Source of the DNA: Gammaproteobacteria bacterium
GTDB lineage: Bacteria; Pseudomonadota; Gammaproteobacteria; Francisellales; CACEW01
Assembly: GCA_028282045.1 (NCBI GenBank)
Contig: JANQIS010000041.1
Span: 1-5,177, forward strand
DNA: 5,177 nucleotides
Direction of reading: 5' to 3'
In this document: one piece after another, positions 1-5,146 of the stretch
Numbering within the stretch: the first letter of the stretch is position 1
Layout of the letters: every line of letters starts with the position of its first letter
Notes under the pieces: model-generated
The model's database searches: none
What the model saw: the letters and a program-made list of their open reading frames with translations, nothing else
What the model was told of the DNA's origin: nothing
Translations under genes and position numbers: made by a program

Positions 1-112
1 ATCCTAAACACAAGCCAAATAAAAAAACAAACATTACTGGCTAAATTGTCAGGAAACTTTTTCGCCTGTAGTATGGGCATTTTCACGGTAAATATCCAGA
101 CTTGAGAAATGT
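1..112 (+). other. Region upstream of murE; possible tail of a preceding gene
   Basis: This short A-rich stretch precedes murE. In dcw clusters the gene here is normally ftsI (penicillin-binding protein 3). Two + strand frames are open from the window edge. One reads PKHKPNKKTNITG and stops with TAA at 42-44, giving a basic tail that could end a protein. The other runs to TGA at 103-105 and reads like no recognisable protein end. Neither carries a conserved domain, so assignment to ftsI is inference from gene order only. The rest looks non-coding and contains a candidate promoter. Confidence 0.3.
46..74 (+). promoter_or_regulatory. Candidate promoter for murE
   Basis: TTGTCA at 46-51 matches TTGACA at five of six bases. 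After a 17-base spacer, TAGTAT at 69-74 matches TATAAT at four of six. Transcription would start near 81, giving a leader of about 32 nt before murE. Genes in this cluster are often read through from upstream, so this may be an internal promoter or a chance match. Confidence 0.25.
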
Positions 113-1546
113 ATGCGGTTAAATTCACTGCTACAGTTTGATGTCGGCACCTCAAACCCTGAGATTAACAACCTATGCCTGGATAGTCGTGCGCTACAAT
201 CAGGTGATGCCTTTATAGCATATCCCGGCACGCATTTTGATGGACGTAATTATATCGACACTGCCATTGCCCGCGGTGCCGTGGCCGTACTCTATGACCC
301 AGGCGGCAATTTCACCCCCAACAACAAATCCATTCCGTGCGTGGCCATACCTAACTTGGCAAGACAATTGCCCACGTTCGCCCAGCGCTTTTACCAACAC
401 CCACAAGAACATTTGGTTTTAATTGGTATTACTGGCACTAACGGTAAAACCTCTGTAAGCCATTATGTAGCACAGCTATTGTATGCTTTGGGTGTAAACG
501 TTGGCGTTATCGGTACTGTCGGCTGGGGCAAATGGGGCACATCACTATCAGCGTGTGAATACACCACTGCGGATATCATCACGTTGTACCGCCAACTTCA
601 TACGCTCATACAACAAGGTGTCAGCCATGTGGTGATGGAGGTTTCATCACATGGCCTGGACCAGGAGCGCGTTGCTGGCCTACGCTTTGCCGTGGGCGTG
701 GTCACCAACATTACCCAAGATCATCTGGATTATCACCATACTATGGCAGCATATATTGCCAGTAAACGCCGTTTGTTAGATTTAAGCGATACCCTGGTGC
801 TTAATGACGATGACCCACAAGTGAAAGCCTTTGCCAAGCATGCTACCCAGCCACTTCTCTGTTATGGCCGTCAAAGTGATCTGAGCCTGATCAATTGCGC
901 TTTTGATACCCAAGGCACAGCATTGCAATGGTGTTACCAGAATCAGCATTATCAAAATCAGTTCAGACTCTGGGGCCGTTATCAAGCGGAAAATGCATTG
1001 GCTGCAGTTGGGGTGTTATTGCAACTGGGATTTACAGCACCACAAGTGCATCCTGTACTGTACCAGCTAGCACCGGTTAAAGGCCGACTTGAGGTTTTGC
1101 AACAGGATAATCAGCCTATTGTCATTATCGATTATGCCCATACTCCCGATGCATTACAGCGGACCTTGCAGGCCGTGCGTCAGCATGTGCCAGGCCAGTT
1201 ATGGTGTGTATTTGGCTGCGGCGGTGATCGCGATCGCAGCAAGCGCCCACTAATGGCTGCAGCCGCTGCACAGCATGCAGATAAGCTGGTGATTACCGAA
1301 GATAATTCACGCACTGAATCCATTGAACAAATTATCCAAGACATTTGCCAAGGGCTCAGTAAATCACCGGCAGCAATAATCCGCGCGCGTGAACAAGCCA
1401 TTATGTATGCATTACAACACGCTGACAGTGGCGATGTGATCGTACTGGCGGGTAAAGGTCACGAGACTTACCTTGATGTACAAGGCGCGAAAAAGTTTTT
1501 TGATGAGCGTAAAATAATACATCGTGTGTGGGCAAATGAGAGATGA
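113..1546 (+). CDS. murE: UDP-N-acetylmuramoyl-L-alanyl-D-glutamate--2,6-diaminopimelate ligase (MurE)
   Basis: Cytoplasmic ATP-dependent ligase that adds the third stem-peptide residue, most likely meso-diaminopimelate, to UDP-MurNAc-L-Ala-D-Glu. The 477 residues have the three-domain Mur ligase layout. The N-terminal UDP-binding part carries LDSR (23-26) and GDAF. The central ATPase has the P-loop GITGTNGKT (105-113), YTT (150-152), MEVSSHGLDQERV (175-187), TNITQDHLDYH and K218, at the carbamylated-lysine position. The C-terminal domain has VKGRLEV, DYAHTPD (340-346), GCGGDRDRSKRP and GKGHE (447-451). The acceptor-recognition motif reads DNSR (397-400). R400 is the residue known to contact diaminopimelate, but the usual proline of DNPR is serine. 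The segment usually written GxFNxxN reads GRYQAEN (288-294). The start fits homologues (MRLNSLL resembles MKLSELL), with a weak GAGA 5 nt upstream. The stop is 3 nt before murF. Confidence 0.97.
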   Translation: MRLNSLLQFDVGTSNPEINNLCLDSRALQSGDAFIAYPGTHFDGRNYIDTAIARGAVAVLYDPGGNFTPNNKSIPCVAIPNLARQLPTFAQRFYQHPQEHLVLIGITGTNGKTSVSHYVAQLLYALGVNVGVIGTVGWGKWGTSLSACEYTTADIITLYRQLHTLIQQGVSHVVMEVSSHGLDQERVAGLRFAVGVVTNITQDHLDYHHTMAAYIASKRRLLDLSDTLVLNDDDPQVKAFAKHATQPLLCYGRQSDLSLINCAFDTQGTALQWCYQNQHYQNQFRLWGRYQAENALAAVGVLLQLGFTAPQVHPVLYQLAPVKGRLEVLQQDNQPIVIIDYAHTPDALQRTLQAVRQHVPGQLWCVFGCGGDRDRSKRPLMAAAAAQHADKLVITEDNSRTESIEQIIQDICQGLSKSPAAIIRAREQAIMYALQHADSGDVIVLAGKGHETYLDVQGAKKFFDERKIIHRVWANER

Positions 1547-1549
1547 GTT

Positions 1550-2920
1550 ATGCTGACCTTACAACAACTGGCAGAACAAGCTGGCGCTCAGTATATCGGT
1601 GAGGATATGCCTCTAGCGCCAACAGCGTTTGACTCTCGTCAGGTCAAACCAGGTGATTGGTTCGTAGCGCTCAAAGGTGAGCGAGTCGATGGGCATGATT
1701 TTCTCCATCAAGCAATCCAGGCTGGTGCTGCTGCAGTATTAGTCCGTGAGCCAATCGATGCTGACATCTGCCAGATCATAGCGCCGGATACACTACAGAC
1801 TTTCGGTGATATGGCTAAACTCTGGCGTGAACAATTCTCCATCCCGGTCATTGGATTAACCGGCTCTTGCGGCAAGACCACCACCAAAGATATGTTGGCC
1901 AGTATCCTTGAACAATGCGGCAATGTACTCTACACCACGGGCAGCTTCAACTCACAAGTAACTTTACCTCACATGGTGCTGCAACTACGCCCGCAACATC
2001 AGTTTGCCGTATTTGAGATGGGCATTAGCCAAGGTGGCGAGATGGAACGCCTGGTAGCAATTGCCCAACCGACGGTCTCAATGATCACCAATATCAGCTT
2101 GCAACACGGTGAAGGTCTGCGATCAGAAGCGAATATTGCTGCGGAAAAATCTCACATTTATCAAGCCCTGGGTAAATCCGGTATTGGCATCATCAATGCC
2201 GATGAACCCTATGCCAAACAATGGCACGATATGCTAGACAAACGCCATTGCCTGACATTCGCCCGCCACAATAAAGCTGATATCACATTAAAACACTGCC
2301 ATCTCGGTCCTGACTGCGTGGAGTTTGATTTGATTACACCCATTGGTGAACAGGCCATTGCAATCCCGCTACCTGGTGAGCACATGGCAACCAATGCTTT
2401 AGCTGCCACCGCGGCTGCAATGGCGGTAGGCGCTGATCTCAAAGCAGTCGCTAAAGGTCTGGCCTTAGTAAAGGCTCAACGTGGACGCTTTGCTTCAACT
2501 ATCTTAGAAAATGGGACTATTGTGGTCGATGATAGCTACAATGCTAGTCCCAAGAGTGTCCAGGCGGCATTGAGCTCCTTAGCACAACACACCGGCCAAC
2601 GTATTTTTGTCATGAGCAATATGGCAGAGTTGGGCGATCAGGCAGCACAAATACACCAAGATATGGGCATGTGGATCAACCAGGCTCAGCCCCATCATGT
2701 GCTTTTATTTGGTGATCGAGCGCTGCTCGACAATACTTTAAAAACCTGCCCGACAGCACAGTACTACCAAACCAAAACAGATCTCGTCAATGCATTGTTA
2801 CCATTGCTGGATGCCACCACAATGGTGGTTATTAAAGGTTGCCGCAGCCACTGTATGGAAGAAATTGTTGCTGATATTACTGAAAAAAGGGCCTTGCAAC
2901 CTGTTGAGGTTGACGCATGA
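1550..2920 (+). CDS. murF: UDP-N-acetylmuramoyl-tripeptide--D-alanyl-D-alanine ligase (MurF)
   Basis: Cytoplasmic ATP-dependent ligase that joins D-Ala-D-Ala to UDP-MurNAc-tripeptide, completing the pentapeptide that MraY uses. At 456 residues it is close to E. coli MurF (452). Visible motifs are FDSRQVKPGDWFVALKGE (27-44), the P-loop GLTGSCGKTTTK (102-113), K200 at the carbamylated-lysine position, PLPGEHMATNALAA (273-286), the MurF signature DDSYNASPKS (327-336), MAELGD (358-363) and IKGCRSHCMEE (428-438). Several normally conserved spots differ. GNLNNxIGVP reads GSFNSQVTLP (131-140), and AHLEGFGS reads QHGEGLRS (185-192). GAGAG at 1538-1542, overlapping the murE stop, serves as ribosome site. 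The last four bases overlap mraY, pointing to coupled translation. Identity is firm; the odd residues suggest a divergent lineage rather than loss of function, since the P-loop and C-terminal motifs are intact. Confidence 0.96.
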   Translation: MLTLQQLAEQAGAQYIGEDMPLAPTAFDSRQVKPGDWFVALKGERVDGHDFLHQAIQAGAAAVLVREPIDADICQIIAPDTLQTFGDMAKLWREQFSIPVIGLTGSCGKTTTKDMLASILEQCGNVLYTTGSFNSQVTLPHMVLQLRPQHQFAVFEMGISQGGEMERLVAIAQPTVSMITNISLQHGEGLRSEANIAAEKSHIYQALGKSGIGIINADEPYAKQWHDMLDKRHCLTFARHNKADITLKHCHLGPDCVEFDLITPIGEQAIAIPLPGEHMATNALAATAAAMAVGADLKAVAKGLALVKAQRGRFASTILENGTIVVDDSYNASPKSVQAALSSLAQHTGQRIFVMSNMAELGDQAAQIHQDMGMWINQAQPHHVLLFGDRALLDNTLKTCPTAQYYQTKTDLVNALLPLLDATTMVVIKGCRSHCMEEIVADITEKRALQPVEVDA

Positions 2921-3888
2921 TTACCTGGTTAGCCGGCAGCTTTTTTACCGCATTGATTGTAGTCCTGGTACTGGGCCACCCTTTTATTAAATTGCTGCAA
3001 GGCCGTTTAATGGGACAGGTCGTGCGTGATGATGGACCCCAATCTCATCTTACCAAATCCGGTACGCCCACCATGGGTGGCATTATTATTGTGCTGGCCA
3101 TTACGTTAAGCGCCCTATTGTGGAGCCACTATCACAAACTACTGTGGTTAGGTTTATTTGTGTTGATCTCACTGGCATTAGTCGGCTGGTATGATGATTT
3201 CAAAAAGATTGTACACAAAGACTCGCGTGGCTTAAGATCACGCTGGAAGTATGCCTGGCAATCGCTGATCGCTATTATCGCTGCACTAGCATGGTATCAC
3301 TATTGCGATACGCCGCACCAATCCGAGCTATTCATACCCTTTTGGCATATCTGGCTGCCTATAGGTTGGGCCGTGGTAATTCTGGGTTACTTTGTCATTG
3401 TCGGCACCAGCAATGCCGTTAACTTAACTGATGGCTTGGATGGATTGGTATCTGTACCGGTCATCATGGCAGTATGTGGATTGGCTATTGGCATCTGGCA
3501 TCAAGGTATTATCGTCAATAACGCTTTATTAGTACTCTGTATGGCCACCGCCGGTGCCACGGCAGGGTTTTTATGGTTTAACGCCCATCCTGCCAAAGTC
3601 TTTATGGGTGATGTCGGTGCTTTGGCACTGGGTGGTTTGCTGGGCTTTATCGCCCTGGCTGCTCGCTTAGAACTTGCATTACTGATTATGGGCGGCATAT
3701 TCGTTATCGAAGCCATATCGGTAATACTGCAAGTCGGTTATTACAAACGCACTAAAAAACGTATTTTTAAAATGGCACCGATTCATCATCACTTCGAACT
3801 GAGCGGTTGGCCAGAAACTCAAGTGGTAGTGCGCTTTTGGCTGATCAGCTTTTGGCTTATGTTGCTGACATTATGGGGCGTTGTTTAG
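2917..3888 (+). CDS. mraY: Phospho-N-acetylmuramoyl-pentapeptide-transferase (MraY)
   Basis: Integral inner-membrane enzyme that transfers phospho-MurNAc-pentapeptide from UDP to undecaprenyl phosphate, forming lipid I. The 323 residues hold about ten hydrophobic segments, the first at about 4-24. Family motifs are GQVVRDDGPQSH (33-44), GTPTMGG (49-55), the aspartate pair D93-D94 in WYDDF, NLTDGLDG (169-176), FNAHPAKVFMGDVGALALGG (221-240, with catalytic D232) and the histidine motif MAPIHHHFEL (286-295). It lacks the roughly 30 residues that precede the first helix in E. coli MraY (360) and is close to the Bacillus form (324). The start is secure: an in-frame TGA lies at 2911-2913 with no start codon between, and GAGGT at 2906-2910 is 6 nt upstream. 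The ATG overlaps the murF stop. murD, the usual next gene, does not follow. Confidence 0.97.
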   Translation: MITWLAGSFFTALIVVLVLGHPFIKLLQGRLMGQVVRDDGPQSHLTKSGTPTMGGIIIVLAITLSALLWSHYHKLLWLGLFVLISLALVGWYDDFKKIVHKDSRGLRSRWKYAWQSLIAIIAALAWYHYCDTPHQSELFIPFWHIWLPIGWAVVILGYFVIVGTSNAVNLTDGLDGLVSVPVIMAVCGLAIGIWHQGIIVNNALLVLCMATAGATAGFLWFNAHPAKVFMGDVGALALGGLLGFIALAARLELALLIMGGIFVIEAISVILQVGYYKRTKKRIFKMAPIHHHFELSGWPETQVVVRFWLISFWLMLLTLWGVV

Positions 3889-3895
3889 CTCAACG
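3879..3895 (+). other. Small hairpin over the mraY stop codon
   Basis: CGTTG (3879-3883) and CAACG (3891-3895) form a 5-bp stem with a 7-nt loop that contains the TAG stop. No T run follows, so it is not a standard intrinsic terminator, and no better terminator is visible between mraY and the convergent antitoxin gene. Confidence 0.25.
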
Positions 3896-3909
3896 TTATG
3901 GTTGCATAA
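3896..3909. repeat. 14-bp direct repeat, left copy (TTATGGTTGCATAA)
   Basis: Exact match to 4702-4715 in the same orientation; the match stops at both edges. The repeat has inverted arms of its own, TTATG and CATAA, around GTTG. It begins 8 nt after the mraY stop. Together with the right copy it brackets the toxin-antitoxin module, as a target-site duplication or recombination core would. Confidence 0.75.
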
Positions 3910-3915
3910 TGTCAT

Positions 3916-3927
3916 GGCTTTAAAGCC
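3916..3927. repeat. Perfect 12-bp palindrome GGCTTTAAAGCC
   Basis: It lies between the left 14-bp repeat and the antitoxin stop codon at 3928-3930. As RNA it could fold only into a short stem around TTAA, with no T run after it on the minus strand, so it would be a poor terminator. The sequence AAAGCC also occurs twice in the right-hand hairpin, and this may be part of the cassette end. Confidence 0.4.
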
Positions 3928-4224
3928 TTAAGCAAATGAAATTTCCAAGTGTTTCCCCGCCGCACGAGCAATTCTATTTAAAAGCTCCAGGGATGGGACG
4001 CGCTGATCTTTCCCACTCTCGATTCTTGCAATAACCTGCTGTGTCGTTTGTGACCTCTCTGCCATGGCCTTTTGAGTGAGCCCCGCCTTAAGTCTTAGAT
4101 TATAAGCCTTTTGTGCGATTTGGCTAATCATTTCTTGCTTTTCAAATTCACGAGAAAAATCAAGGTCTTTTAGTTGAGTGTCAATTACTTCATTCAAAGA
4201 TGAACCGATATGTTTATTAGTCAT
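3928..4224 (-). CDS. XRE-family helix-turn-helix antitoxin, HigA-like
   Basis: Predicted DNA-binding antitoxin that neutralises the toxin encoded just upstream and represses the shared operon. It has 98 residues. The N-terminal 40 are charged and probably helical. The C-terminal half is an XRE (Cro/C1-type) helix-turn-helix: LRLKAGLTQKAMAERSQTT (43-61) carries the L-x-Q-x-x-x-A pattern, followed by QQVIARIESG (62-71) as recognition helix and turn, then VPSLELLNRIARAAGKHLEI. This arrangement is typical of antitoxins paired with Gp49-like toxins. The ATG overlaps the toxin stop by 8 bp and has a strong ribosome site 8 nt upstream. The second position in the operon, toxin first, is the HigBA order. 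The perfect palindrome in the promoter is its likely binding site. The symbol is left blank because the higA name cannot be confirmed without comparison. Confidence 0.88.
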   Translation of the reverse strand: MTNKHIGSSLNEVIDTQLKDLDFSREFEKQEMISQIAQKAYNLRLKAGLTQKAMAERSQTTQQVIARIESGKDQRVPSLELLNRIARAAGKHLEISFA

Positions 4225-4552
4225 TTTTGATTACCTCCATCATGCGCTTTTCAGCAATTTCACGATCCTGTTTTTCCAATTTTTGAGTCTTCTTTTTAAC
4301 ATAGTGCAATAAAATCATTGTTTCCGAATTGCGCATAAAGTACAAAATTCGATGTTGATTTTTGTACTTGTACTTAATCTCCCATAGCTTACCTTTGATG
4401 GGCTTAAAGGTTACTCGGCTATAGTCAAACCCATATTTTTGTACACTTGACAGCCGCTCAAAGGCGTTTGCTCTCTCGTCAATTGGTAAATTAAGCAATT
4501 CGTCTTTTACAGGTTCTTTGCCATTTTGCTTTCTGTAAAAAACGACCTTCAC
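4217..4552 (-). CDS. RelE-superfamily toxin, phage-derived Gp49-like (HigB-type)
   Basis: Predicted toxin; relatives are mostly ribosome-dependent mRNA endonucleases that block translation. The 111 residues fit the Gp49-like/HigB-like family in length and wording: KVVFYRKQNGKEPVKDEL at the start, GKLWEIKYKYKNQHRILYF (54-72) as the central strands, and ILLHYVKKKTQKLEKQDREI (80-99) followed by a helix rich in A, E, K and R. Family knowledge puts the active-site basic residues in these last two segments, but the exact residues are not assigned here. The start codon is GTG, since an in-frame TAA lies five codons upstream and no other start lies between. Its ribosome site is only AAAGG about 3 nt away. 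The gene is visibly richer in A and T than the mur genes, consistent with acquisition. The function rests on family resemblance and the antitoxin next to it. Confidence 0.88.
   Translation of the reverse strand: MKVVFYRKQNGKEPVKDELLNLPIDERANAFERLSSVQKYGFDYSRVTFKPIKGKLWEIKYKYKNQHRILYFMRNSETMILLHYVKKKTQKLEKQDREIAEKRMMEVIKND
4233..4238 (-). promoter_or_regulatory. Strong ribosome binding site of the antitoxin (GGAGGT)
   Basis: On the minus strand GGAGGT lies within the last codons of the toxin gene, 8 nt before the antitoxin ATG. It is a near-perfect Shine-Dalgarno sequence, much better than that of the toxin, so the antitoxin should be translated in excess from the shared mRNA. Confidence 0.75.
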
Positions 4553-4587
4553 TAACCTTTGTCTTTAATTAAATAACTTATACTCGA

Positions 4588-4616
4588 ACAGTACATCCAA
4601 TTGGATGTTTTGTCAA
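4588..4616 (-). promoter_or_regulatory. Promoter of the toxin-antitoxin operon
   Basis: On the minus strand a consensus TTGACA (4616-4611) is followed by a 17-base spacer and TACTGT (4593-4588), which keeps the TA and final T of TATAAT. Transcription would start near 4581, leaving a leader of about 30 nt before the GTG at 4552. The spacer is almost filled by the palindromic operator. Confidence 0.65.
4593..4608. promoter_or_regulatory. Perfect 16-bp palindromic operator (ACATCCAATTGGATGT)
   Basis: Two 8-bp halves, ACATCCAA and TTGGATGT, meet without a gap. The site fills the spacer between -35 and -10 and touches the first base of the -10. A dimeric XRE antitoxin is the natural candidate to bind it and shut off RNA polymerase, giving autoregulation. 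Binding is inferred; the symmetry and position are seen directly. Confidence 0.65.
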
Positions 4617-4622
4617 ATTTTC

Positions 4623-4671
4623 TTATCCAAAGCCATGTAAAGCCCCTTCCTTTATAACTGGCTTTGGATAA
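4623..4671. repeat. Long hairpin with perfect 13-bp inverted arms
   Basis: TTATCCAAAGCCA (4623-4635) and TGGCTTTGGATAA (4659-4671) are perfect reverse complements. Inside, TGTAAAG (4636-4642) pairs with CTTTATA (4650-4656), with one G-T pair, leaving a 7-nt loop and a 2-nt bulge. The total is about 20 base pairs. It lies between the operon promoter and the end of the exported-protein gene. No T run follows on either strand, so it is not a classic terminator. It could stop readthrough, protect an RNA end, or be a structural end of the cassette. Confidence 0.6.
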
Positions 4672-5000
4672 AAAGCGGATAGATCTGCAAATAATGTCTT
4701 TTTATGGTTGCATAAACTGGATTTTCTGATCCTGCTGATTTTGACTGTCATAACTAGGTGTTTGCCGGGATTGCCGCTTTGGCTATTAGTGCTGGTCGTC
4801 GTGGTGACCATACCATAGGGCGTACCTTGAATCTGCGGTTGCGCTCCCATCGAACGTAACACCTGATAAGAAGCAATCGCCGTAGCCATATTAACAACCG
4901 ATACTGCAGCCGCATCGGCCACCTGGCCGGCACAGGCATAACACGGTAATGCCACGGCAACCATAACGATCAGTTTCAAGATGCGTTTTTGTATCAACAT
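4623..5000 (-). CDS. Small exported protein of unknown function, probably frameshifted near the 3' end
   Basis: No family is recognised. The open frame encodes 125 residues. The N-terminus is a clear Sec signal peptide: basic QKRILK, a hydrophobic stretch LIVMVAVALP (10-19), and a likely signal peptidase I site ACA before G25. A true lipobox is absent, although Cys20 and Cys23 are near. The mature part is small and polar (VADAAAVSVVNMATAIASYQ, then TTTTSTNSQSGN at 66-77). From about residue 80 the character changes to a basic, unrelated tail that runs into the presumed cassette and ends in the hairpin arm. The frame reached by a one-base shift gives TPSYDSQNQQDQKIQFMQP and a TAA at 4704-4702, a much better ending and a protein of about 99 residues. 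The start ATG has a GAGTGAG stretch 3 nt upstream. Confidence 0.6.
   Translation of the reverse strand: MLIQKRILKLIVMVAVALPCYACAGQVADAAAVSVVNMATAIASYQVLRSMGAQPQIQGTPYGMVTTTTSTNSQSGNPGKHLVMTVKISRIRKSSLCNHKKTLFADLSAFYPKPVIKEGALHGFG
4702..4715. repeat. 14-bp direct repeat, right copy (TTATGGTTGCATAA)
   Basis: Exact copy of 3896-3909. On the minus strand it reads as the codons for Met-Gln-Pro and a TAA stop in the alternative frame of the exported-protein gene. This is therefore probably the original site, and the left copy the duplicate or the other recombination product. Confidence 0.75.
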
Positions 5001-5052
5001 GTCTCACTCATTGTTTATAAGCAATGCCGAGCTTACCGGCCCAGCACTCAAT

Positions 5053-5081
5053 AATATAGTTAATTTTATTAATAATTTCAC
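5053..5081 (-). promoter_or_regulatory. Candidate promoter of the exported-protein gene
   Basis: On the minus strand GTGAAA (5081-5076) matches TTGACA at four of six bases. After a 17-base spacer, TATATT (5058-5053) matches TATAAT at five of six. Transcription would begin near 5046, leaving a leader of about 46 nt before the ATG at 5000. Confidence 0.4.
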
Positions 5082-5110
5082 TTGCAGGCTGTTAAATACC
5101 CTGTTATGTT
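5082..5110 (+). promoter_or_regulatory. Candidate promoter of the gene starting at 5147
   Basis: TTGCAG (5082-5087) is a weak -35. It is followed after 17 bases by TATGTT (5105-5110), preceded by TG and one base, giving an extended -10. Its -35 abuts that of the opposite-strand promoter, so the two would fire back to back in this intergenic region. Confidence 0.35.
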
Positions 5111-5146
5111 GTCAAAGTACTCTACACTGCTATATTAGGAAACGAA

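Larger units (their letters stand above)
3896..4715 (-). mobile_element. Putative inserted toxin-antitoxin cassette bounded by 14-bp direct repeats
   Basis: The stretch between the two 14-bp repeats holds a complete minus-strand toxin-antitoxin operon with its promoter and operator, plus a long hairpin at the promoter-proximal side. It sits where dcw gene order breaks. The right-hand repeat coincides with what looks like the natural 3' end of the neighbouring exported-protein gene, as expected if the cassette entered there. CATGGCTTT near the left end (3913-3921) recurs inverted near the right (4629-4637). No transposase or integrase is present, so any movement would need an enzyme supplied from elsewhere. 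The mobile status is inferred; only the repeats and gene content are seen directly. Confidence 0.5.

Noticed and set aside
1488..1504. Slippery AAAAAGTTTTTT run in murE as a frameshift site
   Set aside because: The run is out of phase for the X-XXY-YYZ pattern and encodes the ordinary KKFFDE at the conserved C-terminal end of MurE.
49..3716. Other small open frames overlapping murE, murF and mraY on either strand
   Set aside because: They lie inside strongly conserved genes and their products show no recognisable motifs.
3879..3895. mraY 3' hairpin as an operon terminator
   Set aside because: Only five base pairs and no T run.
4623..4671. Hairpin as a Rho-independent terminator
   Set aside because: The stem is strong, but on the + strand it is followed by AAAGCGG and on the minus strand by GAAAATTT, so no T run follows in either direction.
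3889..4720. Integron cassette with an attC site
   Set aside because: A toxin-antitoxin cassette beside a hairpin suggested it, but no convincing GTTRRRY and RYYYAAC core pair is present at the junctions.
4754..4960. 68-residue open frame inside the exported-protein gene
   Set aside because: It is the same strand in another frame, has basic low-complexity content and no signal or domain; it is a shadow.
4923..5000. Lipoprotein signal (lipobox) in the exported protein
   Set aside because: Cys20 is preceded by Pro and Cys23 by Cys-Tyr-Ala; neither fits the lipobox, whereas ACA before G25 fits signal peptidase I.
5109..5136. TTGTCA and TATATT as the promoter of the gene at 5147
   Set aside because: The -10 would run up to the ribosome site AGGA, and transcription would start only a few bases before the ATG, too close for a gene with a Shine-Dalgarno sequence.
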